15,758 nucleotides of DNA from Actinomycetota bacterium (GTDB taxonomy: Bacteria > Actinomycetota > Actinomycetes > S36-B12). Below the pieces are notes generated by a model, which was not told where the DNA came from, ran no database searches, and was given only the letters and a program-made list of their open reading frames with translations. The stretch lies in NCBI GenBank assembly GCA_016870425.1, contig VGBQ01000038.1:1-15758 (forward strand), written 5' to 3'. The position numbers and the translations under genes are program-made. Positions 7,138 to 14,283 of this stretch are shown piece after piece; the first letter of the stretch is position 1; the number at the start of each line of letters is the position of its first letter.

Positions 7138-8574
7138 TTAGCGGGGCCAGTGGGCGAGGGTGTCGAGGTACATATCGCGCACGCGCTCCACCTCGTGATC
7201 GATGTCATCGCGCTGCCAGCCGTCCGTCGGCACCGGCGGGAGTACGGCAACGTCGAGGGTGCCGGACGAGATCAGGACCCCGTGCGAGGGCATGAGTTCA
7301 CCGGCATTGCGGATGACGACAGGCACGAGCGGCACACCTGCCTGCATGGCGACGTGGAAGGCCCCCTTCTTGAAGCGGCCCAGACGCGGCGTCGCCGACC
7401 TCGTGCCCTCCGGCGCCATGGCGAGCGACCGACCGTGACGCAGCGCCTCGACAGCAGGCTCGAGCGCCTTCCTGGCCTCAGCGGTATTCGCTCGGTCGAT
7501 GAACGCCACGTCAGCGAGCCAGCCCAGAGGGGCGAACATCGGATCGGTCTTGAGTTCCTTCTTGGCAACGCCCGTGAAGTCGCTACGCAGCAGAGCAGCC
7601 ATGATGATCACGTCGAGCTGGCTCTGGTGATTGAAGATGAAGACCGCGGGCCGCGCCGCCCACAGATTCTCGGCACCGCGCACGTCCATCGTGATGCCCG
7701 CGGCCGCCAGCGCGAGCTCGGATCCCACGGAAGCAGTGATCTCCACCGCTGTACGCCGATCCCGATTGACCAGGCCGAGCCCCAGGCCGGCGGCGAGACC
7801 AGCCGCGACCCCGGTGTAGGCCGCGAGCGACCGGACCACGAGTTCGGGTGTGAGGTGCTGAGGTCGGGTGAGTCGCGCCGTCGGCCAATTGCGCTCGGCG
7901 GCGGCCGTGGCAAGTCCGTCAGCGGGATTCAGCGGCCTGGGGTTGCCCACCGTCGCCAGGTAGGGGAGATCCTCAGCGCCATTGCCGTAGGCAAATGATC
8001 GAGTGAGGTCGATGCCCCGTGCGTCGGCGAAGTCACGCACGGCCTGTGCCTTGGCATCGCCCCACAGAATCGGCCCGTCGACAAACCCGGTGAGCACGCC
8101 GTCGCGCACCTCCATGCGGGTGCAGAGGATGTCGTCGATGCCCAGGTCTCTCGCGGCCGCCTCGACCTGGAATGTGAGAGCGGACGAGGCGATGACGACG
8201 GTGTGACCGCGAGCCTGGTGCGCTGCCACGAGCATCCGAGCCTCGGGGTAGATCATCTGCGCGATGTTCTTGCGAAAGAGGCGCTCGCCCATCTTGTCGA
8301 TCTCCTCGGATGAGCGTCCGGCGAGGGCACCCACTCCGATCTCGACGAGCCGATGCACGTCCCGGCCACGGACCTCGACGTTGACGCTCTCCACAAGCGA
8401 GCTCAGCAGCTCGTTGGTGCCTACGTCTCGCGCGAGGAGTCGGTCCTTGAAGTAGGCAACGGCGGAGTAGCCGTCGATCAGCGTGCCGTCGAAGTCGAAG
8501 AATGCCGCGATGTCCGGTCCCTCGGGTGAGGTCTCGATCTCGGCCACGAGTGCGTCGATGTCGGGCACGGTCAC
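7138..8574 (-). CDS. plsC: HAD-IB phosphatase domain fused to 1-acyl-sn-glycerol-3-phosphate acyltransferase
   Basis: A 478-residue two-domain protein. Residues about 22-235 are a HAD-IB hydrolase: FFDFDGTLIDG with D27/D29, VVIASSALTF (motif II), GDAKA with K175 (motif III) and YGNGAEDLPYL (motif IV, 196-206). Residues about 290-440 are a PlsC acyltransferase with FNHQSQLD (H316 and D321 form the HX4D catalytic pair) and PEGTRS (388-393). The acyltransferase converts lysophosphatidate to phosphatidate at the cytoplasmic membrane face. The hydrophobic stretch 250-269 between the domains may anchor it. The fusion resembles the actinobacterial protein annotated in Mycobacterium as phosphoserine phosphatase/PlsC; the HAD substrate is not established. 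Asn198 stands where the motif IV aspartate is usual. Its GTG start overlaps the plsB TGA (GTGA), so the two are coupled. Stop is TAA. Confidence 0.92.
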   Translation of the reverse strand: MTVPDIDALVAEIETSPEGPDIAAFFDFDGTLIDGYSAVAYFKDRLLARDVGTNELLSSLVESVNVEVRGRDVHRLVEIGVGALAGRSSEEIDKMGERLFRKNIAQMIYPEARMLVAAHQARGHTVVIASSALTFQVEAAARDLGIDDILCTRMEVRDGVLTGFVDGPILWGDAKAQAVRDFADARGIDLTRSFAYGNGAEDLPYLATVGNPRPLNPADGLATAAAERNWPTARLTRPQHLTPELVVRSLAAYTGVAAGLAAGLGLGLVNRDRRTAVEITASVGSELALAAAGITMDVRGAENLWAARPAVFIFNHQSQLDVIIMAALLRSDFTGVAKKELKTDPMFAPLGWLADVAFIDRANTAEARKALEPAVEALRHGRSLAMAPEGTRSATPRLGRFKKGAFHVAMQAGVPLVPVVIRNAGELMPSHGVLISSGTLDVAVLPPVPTDGWQRDDIDHEVERVRDMYLDTLAHWPR

Positions 8575-10412
8575 CGCCTCCGCATGATCCGCGAGATGGT
8601 GCGGCGGCCATCACCCTCGATCTGGGCCATCGCCGCTCGCCGGACGACTCCGATGCGCTCGACTGCGGCGCGCAACTCGTCGCGGAAGGCCTCGCGCTGC
8701 TCGCGCAAGGCCTCTCCGCCGACGCCCAGCAGGCCCCGGTTGTCGGCCAGTTTGAGGGCTCCCTGCATGAGGTCGCGCGAGATGGATTCGGGGCTGTGCA
8801 AGCGGTGCATGAGCCAATCCTGCTTGGCGATGCCCAGGCACTCCTGCACCAGGGCGTCGCGATCGACAGGAGCTGCCGGCTCGCGGTCGGCCAAGCGTGA
8901 GGCCACGACGAGATAGGCCTCGAGGAACGGCCCGATGATGCGATGGGAGACATAGAGGTGGGTCTGGTCCAGGGCCTTGAGCACGCCCTCGTGATCAAGG
9001 CCCTCGCCATCCCAGCCCGGTCGCGCCAGATTGATCTCAGCGCGCATGTCCTCTGCGAACTCCCTCTTGCGAGGGAAGAAGAACTCGAACTTCAGCAGAT
9101 CGCGCAGCTGAAGTGCCGCCGACCACGTGGCGTCGACGACGTCACCTCCCGACTCGGCTGCGGCAAGGAGGGAGTTCTCGGCGATGGCGCGGTAGACAAA
9201 CCAGTGGGCGAGAGTGTTGCGGTAGAAGGCGGCCTCGTGATAGCGATCCGGGGCCACGGCGAAGACCGGCTCCAGGCCACCGTCGTAGACCTCGACGACG
9301 CCTTCGCTCTGGAGCGTGCGCAGGGCCTGGCGCAGGCCATCGGGCCGCGCGAGATCGATATCGGACGTCAGCGGGAGGTGCCGCTCTCGGACGTAGGTCA
9401 GGAGCGGATCTAGTACGTCGAGCAACTCCCCCAGGGTCAGCGCACGACCTTCGTTGTCGAGCAGGGCAAAGGTGATGAGCGCTGACGGCGTGATCGGCGT
9501 CGCGGCGTTGATCCTGTTGGCTATGTCGAAGGCCACGCGCGGCACGACGGTGGCGGGGTCGTCCGATCCCGCACGCTCTCGGGCATCGTCCAGGCTCTCG
9601 AGCAAGGACAGCGGCTCACCGAAGCGCACGTGCACCTGACCCCGTCGCGTCGATTGGGCCCGGGCGAATCCATAGAGCCAGCGCAGGCTCTCGGGAGTCT
9701 TGCTCCCTCCAGTGTCCTCGTAGGAAATGGCCTCGACCTCGTGCTGCTGGTCGTAGACGATGGACACGGGGATGAAGTAGACGTCTTCGCCCGCGGGCGC
9801 CAGGGGATCGGCACAGTTCTCGACGAAGGCATCGATGAGGTAGCGCAGCACACCCATGCGCGGGGGTCGGAGCTTGCCCGTGCGCGTGCGACCACCCTCG
9901 AAATACCACTCCAGATTGGCACGCACCCTGAGCAGGCATCCGAGATAGAGCCGCATCATGGCCGGATAGACTGGGTCGTCGCGCGTGCTCCGGCGTATGA
10001 AAATCAGCCCCGCCCGCTTAGCGAGCACGGATGCCGGCCACTTTGCGAGATTCATGCCACCGAGCACGAAGTTGGGTGGGAATCCGTAGTTGACGAGCAC
10101 GCGCCGCAGGACGAGCGGGTCGAGGTAGGACCGATGATTCGGCAGGAAGACCAGCGAGTGCTTCAAGCCGAGTTCGCGGATGTGACGCAGTTGCTCGGTC
10201 GAGGCGTCGATGGAGTAGGAGCGCGACAGCCATGCACCGAACCTGTCCCACGCTTGAGTGCTGCGCGGCTCGACCGTTGCGACCATCTCCTCGAGGCAGC
10301 GTCGAGCATCCGCCGAGACGTCCGGGAGCGTGCGTCCGGTCTCCTCAGACAGCGCAGCGACGCGCGCCGCGAACTCTGGCGACGCGACGATCGCGTCGAC
10401 GGTCAACTCCAT
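8571..10412 (-). CDS. plsB: Glycerol-3-phosphate 1-O-acyltransferase, short form
   Basis: A 613-residue acyltransferase catalysing the first step of phospholipid synthesis, acylating glycerol-3-phosphate to lysophosphatidate at the inner membrane. The conserved blocks appear in order: LPNHRSYLDPL (90-100; H93 and D98 of HX4D), GLIFIRRSTRDD (135-146), WYFEGGRTRTGKLRPPRMG (169-187) and VYFIPVSIVYDQ (211-222). A long C-terminal helical region (from about 300) is shared with PlsB/GPAT proteins. It is clearly shorter than the roughly 800-residue E. coli enzyme, with the HX4D block near residue 93 rather than about 300, so the long N-terminal region is missing. The ATG at 10412 has an excellent GGGAGGG three bases upstream, which argues that this short start is real. 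The stop overlaps plsC, and phoD ends 43 bp upstream, so the three are probably co-transcribed. Confidence 0.9.
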   Translation of the reverse strand: MELTVDAIVASPEFAARVAALSEETGRTLPDVSADARRCLEEMVATVEPRSTQAWDRFGAWLSRSYSIDASTEQLRHIRELGLKHSLVFLPNHRSYLDPLVLRRVLVNYGFPPNFVLGGMNLAKWPASVLAKRAGLIFIRRSTRDDPVYPAMMRLYLGCLLRVRANLEWYFEGGRTRTGKLRPPRMGVLRYLIDAFVENCADPLAPAGEDVYFIPVSIVYDQQHEVEAISYEDTGGSKTPESLRWLYGFARAQSTRRGQVHVRFGEPLSLLESLDDARERAGSDDPATVVPRVAFDIANRINAATPITPSALITFALLDNEGRALTLGELLDVLDPLLTYVRERHLPLTSDIDLARPDGLRQALRTLQSEGVVEVYDGGLEPVFAVAPDRYHEAAFYRNTLAHWFVYRAIAENSLLAAAESGGDVVDATWSAALQLRDLLKFEFFFPRKREFAEDMRAEINLARPGWDGEGLDHEGVLKALDQTHLYVSHRIIGPFLEAYLVVASRLADREPAAPVDRDALVQECLGIAKQDWLMHRLHSPESISRDLMQGALKLADNRGLLGVGGEALREQREAFRDELRAAVERIGVVRRAAMAQIEGDGRRTISRIMRRR

Positions 10413-10414
10413 GG

Positions 10415-10421
10415 CCCTCCC
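10415..10421 (-). promoter_or_regulatory. plsB: Strong ribosome binding site of plsB
   Basis: CCCTCCC on the plus strand reads GGGAGGG on the minus strand, three bases before the ATG at 10412. It is the clearest Shine-Dalgarno in the window and fixes the plsB start. It lies in the short gap after phoD, as expected for an internal gene of an operon. Confidence 0.75.
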
Positions 10422-10455
10422 GATCAGCGACCTAGGCTCTCCGGCGAGACCGGAC

Positions 10456-12159
10456 CTAGACGACCTTGCTGATACCCGGGACTCCGTCGGTGACGATGAT
10501 CCGCTTGTCCCGCCGCGGCTTGCCGTCGGCCACGCTGGACTTCACGAGGGCATTGGCAACGCGGTAGTCCGCCTGGGTCTGATTGCCCTGGATAGTGAGC
10601 AGGACGTAGCCGTTGTACTTGAAGTCGGCGTACCGGATCCACGGGGTGTTCGAGCGCACTCCGGGTGCGGCAACCGAGAGCAAGCCGTCGCCGAAGAACG
10701 TCGGCGACGAGATCGCTCCCGCGCAAATCTCGACACCCAACTTCTTGCCCTTCCAGTTCTTGACATCCGACGACATCTGGACCGGTGTCTTCGCCTTGCG
10801 TGGATCGGGCCACGACTCGAGCAGATCGAACGCGAGGTTGGTGTGGAAGTCGCCCGTCAGGATGATCGGATTGCGCACCTGACCGTCCTTGATCGCCTTC
10901 ACCAGCCGCTCGCGCGCCACCCACGAGCCATCCCACGCGTCGTAGTTGAACAGGCCGTCCTTGATCAGCGCGATGGGCGAGGGGTCAGCGAAGGCGGCTG
11001 CCCCATTGATGCTGGAGACCACCGTCTGCTGGGCGATGAAGGTCCACTTGCTCATGGAGTCCGCAAGCTGCCCGGCCAGCCAGGCCTCCTGCTCAGCGCC
11101 GAGGATGGTGGCCTTGGGGTCGAACATCCCGGGTGTGAGTTTGCCGAAGTCGTTGGGAGTGTTGTTGCCGGGCTGATCGGTGCGGTACTGACGACCGTCG
11201 AGCAAGAGGAAGGTCGCCAGCGTCCCCCAGTCCACCCGACGGTAGATATCCATCTTCGCCGGCGCGGTGCCGGGAGCCGGGATGCGGATCGCGTGGTTCT
11301 CCCAGAAGGCCTGGAAGCCCGCTGCGCGCCTGGCCAGGAAACTCCCCTTGTCCTTCTGCCCATCGCCACCGCTCTTGGCCGCGGTGAAGTTGTTGTCGAC
11401 CTCGTGGTCATCCCAGATGACCGAGTACGGCGCGGTCGCGTGCAGGCGCTGCAGAGACGGATCGCTGCGGTAGAGGGCATACTGGCGGCGATACTGCGCG
11501 AGCGTGAAGGGCTCGCCCTTCCACGGAATCACCCGGGTGCCGGACTTTTGACTATCTCGCATGTAGCCCTTGTCGCCGTACTCGTAGATGTAGTCGCCGA
11601 GGGCCAGCCAGTAGTCCGGGCGCTGCGCCGCCAGGTCTTCGTAGAGCTGGTAGTAACCCGACTGCCAGTTGGCGCACGACGTCTGGCCGACGACGAGGCG
11701 TGACATGGTGGCGCCCAACTCCGGCGTCGTGCGTGTGCGGCCGACACTCGAGACCTCTGAGGCATGTCGGAAGCGGTAGTAGTACCAACTGTCGGGTAAG
11801 AGGCCCTTGACGTCGACGTGCACGCTGTGGCCGTAGTCGGGGGTCGCCTCCTCAGAGCCGCTGGCGACGATGCTGGCGAATGCCTCGTCCGTGGCCACCT
11901 CCCACTGCACGGTGGCGGTGGTCGATCCCATGCCGCCGTCCAACTCCAGGGGCTTGGGGGCAAGCCGGGTCCACAGGATCACCGAGGCGGGCAGCGGATC
12001 ACCGGATGCCACGCCCAGGGTGAAGACAGGGCTGGTGGCTCGCGGACCCCGCCGGGCCAGGGCCGGGGCGGCGGGCACGACGACAGCGCCGGTGGCGGCA
12101 GCGCCCAGGGCGAGGAAGGAGCGGCGGTCGAGGCCGCCCGTCGAGGTCTCATCGGTCAT
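10456..12159 (-). CDS. phoD: PhoD-family alkaline phosphatase/phosphodiesterase, Tat-exported
   Basis: A 567-residue secreted enzyme of the PhoD family, which hydrolyses phosphate mono- and diesters outside the membrane and uses iron and calcium. The N-terminus is a Tat signal peptide: twin arginine in DRRSFLALGA (11-20), a hydrophobic core and a cleavage-like APALA ending near residue 35. An Ig-like N-terminal PhoD domain (about 44-145) precedes the metallophosphatase domain. Its motifs include GQTSCANW (C162 likely metal ligand), LALGDYIYEYG (D189, Y190), VIWDDHEVDNN (D250, D251, H252), LLLDGRQYRTDQ (318-329) and ILTGDFHTNL (D437, H439). Length is normal for the family. The ATG at 12159 has no Shine-Dalgarno but a well-placed minus-10 upstream. 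The gene is first in a likely operon with plsB and plsC; a link to phosphate scavenging is inferred. Confidence 0.93.
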   Translation of the reverse strand: MTDETSTGGLDRRSFLALGAAATGAVVVPAAPALARRGPRATSPVFTLGVASGDPLPASVILWTRLAPKPLELDGGMGSTTATVQWEVATDEAFASIVASGSEEATPDYGHSVHVDVKGLLPDSWYYYRFRHASEVSSVGRTRTTPELGATMSRLVVGQTSCANWQSGYYQLYEDLAAQRPDYWLALGDYIYEYGDKGYMRDSQKSGTRVIPWKGEPFTLAQYRRQYALYRSDPSLQRLHATAPYSVIWDDHEVDNNFTAAKSGGDGQKDKGSFLARRAAGFQAFWENHAIRIPAPGTAPAKMDIYRRVDWGTLATFLLLDGRQYRTDQPGNNTPNDFGKLTPGMFDPKATILGAEQEAWLAGQLADSMSKWTFIAQQTVVSSINGAAAFADPSPIALIKDGLFNYDAWDGSWVARERLVKAIKDGQVRNPIILTGDFHTNLAFDLLESWPDPRKAKTPVQMSSDVKNWKGKKLGVEICAGAISSPTFFGDGLLSVAAPGVRSNTPWIRYADFKYNGYVLLTIQGNQTQADYRVANALVKSSVADGKPRRDKRIIVTDGVPGISKVV

Positions 12160-12165
12160 GGGGGC

Positions 12166-12171
12166 AGACTA
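12166..12171 (-). promoter_or_regulatory. phoD: Minus-10 (TAGTCT) of a probable leaderless phoD transcript
   Basis: On the minus strand TAGTCT ends six bases before the ATG at 12159, placing the transcription start on or next to the A of the ATG. It fits TAnnnT, no Shine-Dalgarno is seen between it and the start, and no clear minus-35 is visible (GGGCAA at 17-bp spacing). The spacing is identical to that before the alcohol dehydrogenase gene. This is the likely promoter of the phoD-plsB-plsC unit. I see no convincing PHO-box-like direct repeat beside it. Confidence 0.5.
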
Positions 12172-12230
12172 GGGAAGCCGACAGCGCGTTGCCCGGCCAA
12201 TGGGCCAAGATCTGACCCGACACGAGGACC

Positions 12231-12234
12231 GGAG
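12231..12234 (+). promoter_or_regulatory. trmB: Ribosome binding site of trmB
   Basis: GGAG lies five bases before the GTG at 12240. It decides this GTG as the start, since no ATG in frame precedes the conserved TrmB sequence. Confidence 0.55.
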
Positions 12235-12239
12235 TTGCC

Positions 12240-12890
12240 GTGGACACCCTCCTCCCGACGACCAAGCACCGGCGCGGCCGGCGCACGGCGCGCCAGGATC
12301 GGGCCCTGGCCGACCCGGGCCCCGCGCTCGTGTCCCTCGACCAACTGGCCCACGAACCCCTCATCACCGGATCCCAGCCGCTCATCCTCGACATCGGATT
12401 TGGATCCGCGGAGGCGGTGACCGCCCTCGCGCAGGCGCAGCCGGGCATCGCGATCCTGGCGGTCGACATGCACACCCCGGGCATCGGCGACCTCCTCGCG
12501 TCAATCCAGGAGCGATCCCTGACCGGCATTCGCATCATCGAGGCAGATGTGCGCCACGTGCTCACCATGCTCCCCGAGGGGCGCCTGATCGGAGTGCGGA
12601 CCTTCTTCCCCGACCCCTGGCCGAAGAAGCGTCATCATCGCCGGCGACTCGTGACGACGGACTTCGCCGACCACCTCGCTGCCTGCGTGGCTATCGGCGG
12701 GCACTGGCACCTGGCGACGGACTGGGAGGAGTACGCCGACGCGATGCTGGAGGCGATCGTGGCATCCCCCCACTGGACGGGAGGGAAGGTCCCCCGACCC
12801 GAGTGGCGCCCCGTGACGAGGTACGAGCGACGCGGGCAGGCAGCCGGTCGCACTCCCGTCGATCTGTGGTTCGAGCGGATCGCGGCGTGA
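12240..12890 (+). CDS. trmB: tRNA (guanine-N7-)-methyltransferase
   Basis: A 216-residue class I SAM-dependent methyltransferase that forms 7-methylguanosine, usually at G46 in the variable loop of tRNAs. Its motifs are diagnostic: a basic N-terminus (KHRRGRRTARQDR), the SAM-binding LILDIGFGSAEAV (48-60), an acidic strand end in AVDMHTPG (74-81), the family signature FPDPWPKKRHH (123-133) and the C-terminal RPVTRYERRGQ (190-200) with VDLWFERI. Length is typical. The start is GTG with a GGAG ribosome binding site. Its TGA overlaps the GTG of the following RNA methyltransferase gene (GTGA, 12887-12890). It is divergent from phoD, with 80 bp between the two starts. Confidence 0.95.
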   Translation: MDTLLPTTKHRRGRRTARQDRALADPGPALVSLDQLAHEPLITGSQPLILDIGFGSAEAVTALAQAQPGIAILAVDMHTPGIGDLLASIQERSLTGIRIIEADVRHVLTMLPEGRLIGVRTFFPDPWPKKRHHRRRLVTTDFADHLAACVAIGGHWHLATDWEEYADAMLEAIVASPHWTGGKVPRPEWRPVTRYERRGQAAGRTPVDLWFERIAA

Positions 12891-14080
12891 GGGTCGGTGA
12901 CGGCGTGACCCTGGATGTCACGTCCATGGCACACGGTGGCGAGGCGGTCGCCCGACACGACGGACAGGTGGTCTTCGTGCGCGGAGCCCTGCCCGGCGAG
13001 ACGGTCGTGGCGGAGATCACGTCCGCGCCCGCACACGGGAGGTTCCTGCGTGCCCGCACGGTCGACGTCGTGACGCCGTCACCGGATCGCGTGAGTCCTC
13101 CGTGCGAATACTCCGGCGTCTGCGGTGGCTGCGACTGGCAGCACGTGACTCTGCCCGCGCAGCGCAGGTTCAAGGCAGACATCATCGCGGATGTCCTGAC
13201 CCGCATCGGTGGTGAGCCCGCCGGTCGCTGGTCGCAGCTCACGGTCGACGCGGTCCCCGGTGACGATGACGGCCTCGGCTGGCGCACCCGGATGAGATAC
13301 GCCACCGATCCGTCGGGACGGGCCGGGCTGCGTGCCCACCACGCCCACGACATCGTCGCCCTCGATCGATGCCTCATCGCCTCGCCCTCGATTGGCGGGC
13401 CCGACGTGCTCGCGCAGTCATGGCTCGGCGTGGAGGAGGTGCTCGCGGTCCAGCCGGATGGCGGGCCCGTCGTGCTGCCGGATCCGGCACCCGGTGACGC
13501 ACGGGTCACGCAGCACGCTGCTGGCCGAGCGTGGCACTTCGACGCCACGGCCTTCTGGCAGGTCCATCCGGGTGCGGCTGATTCACTCGCGAGTGCCGTG
13601 CGCCAGCTCCTTGCGCCCCGGGCCGGCGAGCACCTCGTCGACCTTTATGCGGGCGTCGGGCTCTTTGCCGGGGCCTGTCTCGGCGAACTGGGACCGGGCG
13701 GTCGCATCGACACCGTGGAGAGTGACGAGACCGCCGTGCGCGGGGCACGGCGAAGCCTGCATGACGAGTCCAACGTGCACATCCACCACGACCGCGTGGA
13801 TCGCTGGCTGAGTCAGGGACGCCTACGCCGGTGCGACATCGTCGTGCTGGATCCGCCTCGCACCGGCGCAGGACGCGAGGTCATGGATCGCATCACGAGA
13901 CTGGGTCCTCGTGCGATCGCCTACGTCGCCTGCGACCCTGCGTCGCTGGCGCGTGATATCGCCTATGCGCGCGCGCAGGGGTGGCACCTGACCCAGTTGC
14001 GCGCCTTCGACCTCTTCCCCATGACCCACCACGTCGAGTGCGTCGCACTCGTGGAGCCACGAGATAGCCTGCCGGCATGA
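12887..14080 (+). CDS. TRAM-domain Fe-S RNA (uracil-C5)-methyltransferase, TrmA/RlmC/RlmD family
   Basis: A 397-residue class I SAM-dependent enzyme that makes 5-methyluridine in rRNA or tRNA. The N-terminal TRAM domain (about 1-62) includes MAHGGEAVARHDGQVVFVRG. An iron-sulfur cluster site is given by C73, C79 and C82 (PPCEYSGVCGGCDWQHV) and C162 (LDRCLIA). The methyltransferase core has LVDLYAGVGLFAG (250-262), the acidic VESD (277-280), LDPPRTGAGREV (321-332), the catalytic cysteine C349 in YVACDPASLARD, and the likely general base E384 in MTHHVECVALVEP. All catalytic and cluster residues are present. Whether it acts on 23S rRNA or tRNA cannot be decided. GTG at 12887 is chosen because it overlaps the trmB TGA and immediately precedes the TRAM domain; the frame is open further upstream, but only across trmB. 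The stop overlaps the next ATG (ATGA). Confidence 0.93.
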   Translation: MRVGDGVTLDVTSMAHGGEAVARHDGQVVFVRGALPGETVVAEITSAPAHGRFLRARTVDVVTPSPDRVSPPCEYSGVCGGCDWQHVTLPAQRRFKADIIADVLTRIGGEPAGRWSQLTVDAVPGDDDGLGWRTRMRYATDPSGRAGLRAHHAHDIVALDRCLIASPSIGGPDVLAQSWLGVEEVLAVQPDGGPVVLPDPAPGDARVTQHAAGRAWHFDATAFWQVHPGAADSLASAVRQLLAPRAGEHLVDLYAGVGLFAGACLGELGPGGRIDTVESDETAVRGARRSLHDESNVHIHHDRVDRWLSQGRLRRCDIVVLDPPRTGAGREVMDRITRLGPRAIAYVACDPASLARDIAYARAQGWHLTQLRAFDLFPMTHHVECVALVEPRDSLPA

Positions 14081-14283
14081 GCGCTGACGAGGCCCTGCGC
14101 CGTCAATTGCGCTTCGCCTTCTTCCTGCAGATTGCCGGGGCGGCGATGTTTGGCCTCGCCTTCGCGACGCGCGCCATCGCCCTGGGCTTTGACCCCATCA
14201 CTGCCGTCCTGGGCCTCGTGACCCTGCTCATCGTGGGAGCAGCGGTGTTCACGCGGAGGAAGATGCAAGATCTGGCACCGTGA
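14077..14283 (+). CDS. Small two-helix membrane protein, function unknown
   Basis: A 68-residue hydrophobic protein with two likely membrane helices (about 13-32 and 41-58). They are flanked by a short charged N-terminus (MSADEALRRQLR) and a basic C-terminal tail (FTRRKMQDLAP), giving a hairpin with both ends probably in the cytoplasm. I do not recognise a family. The gene is credible because its ATG overlaps the TGA of the RNA methyltransferase gene (ATGA), as with the other coupled pairs in this window, and because its composition is membrane-like throughout. Its last 35 bp overlap the 3' end of the convergent histidine kinase gene. Nothing ties it functionally to RNA modification apart from position. 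Confidence 0.7.
   Translation: MSADEALRRQLRFAFFLQIAGAAMFGLAFATRAIALGFDPITAVLGLVTLLIVGAAVFTRRKMQDLAP

Noticed and set aside
10258..11703. A 481-codon plus-strand open frame opposite plsB and phoD.
   Set aside because: It is antisense to two strongly supported genes and has no recognisable motif; long antisense frames are expected in high-G+C coding DNA.
12200..12886. In-frame open extension of the TRAM methyltransferase gene by about 229 codons.
   Set aside because: It lies entirely over trmB in another frame, reads as Pro/Arg/Gly-rich sequence without domain features, and the GTG at 12887 gives the usual TRAM start and a GTGA overlap.
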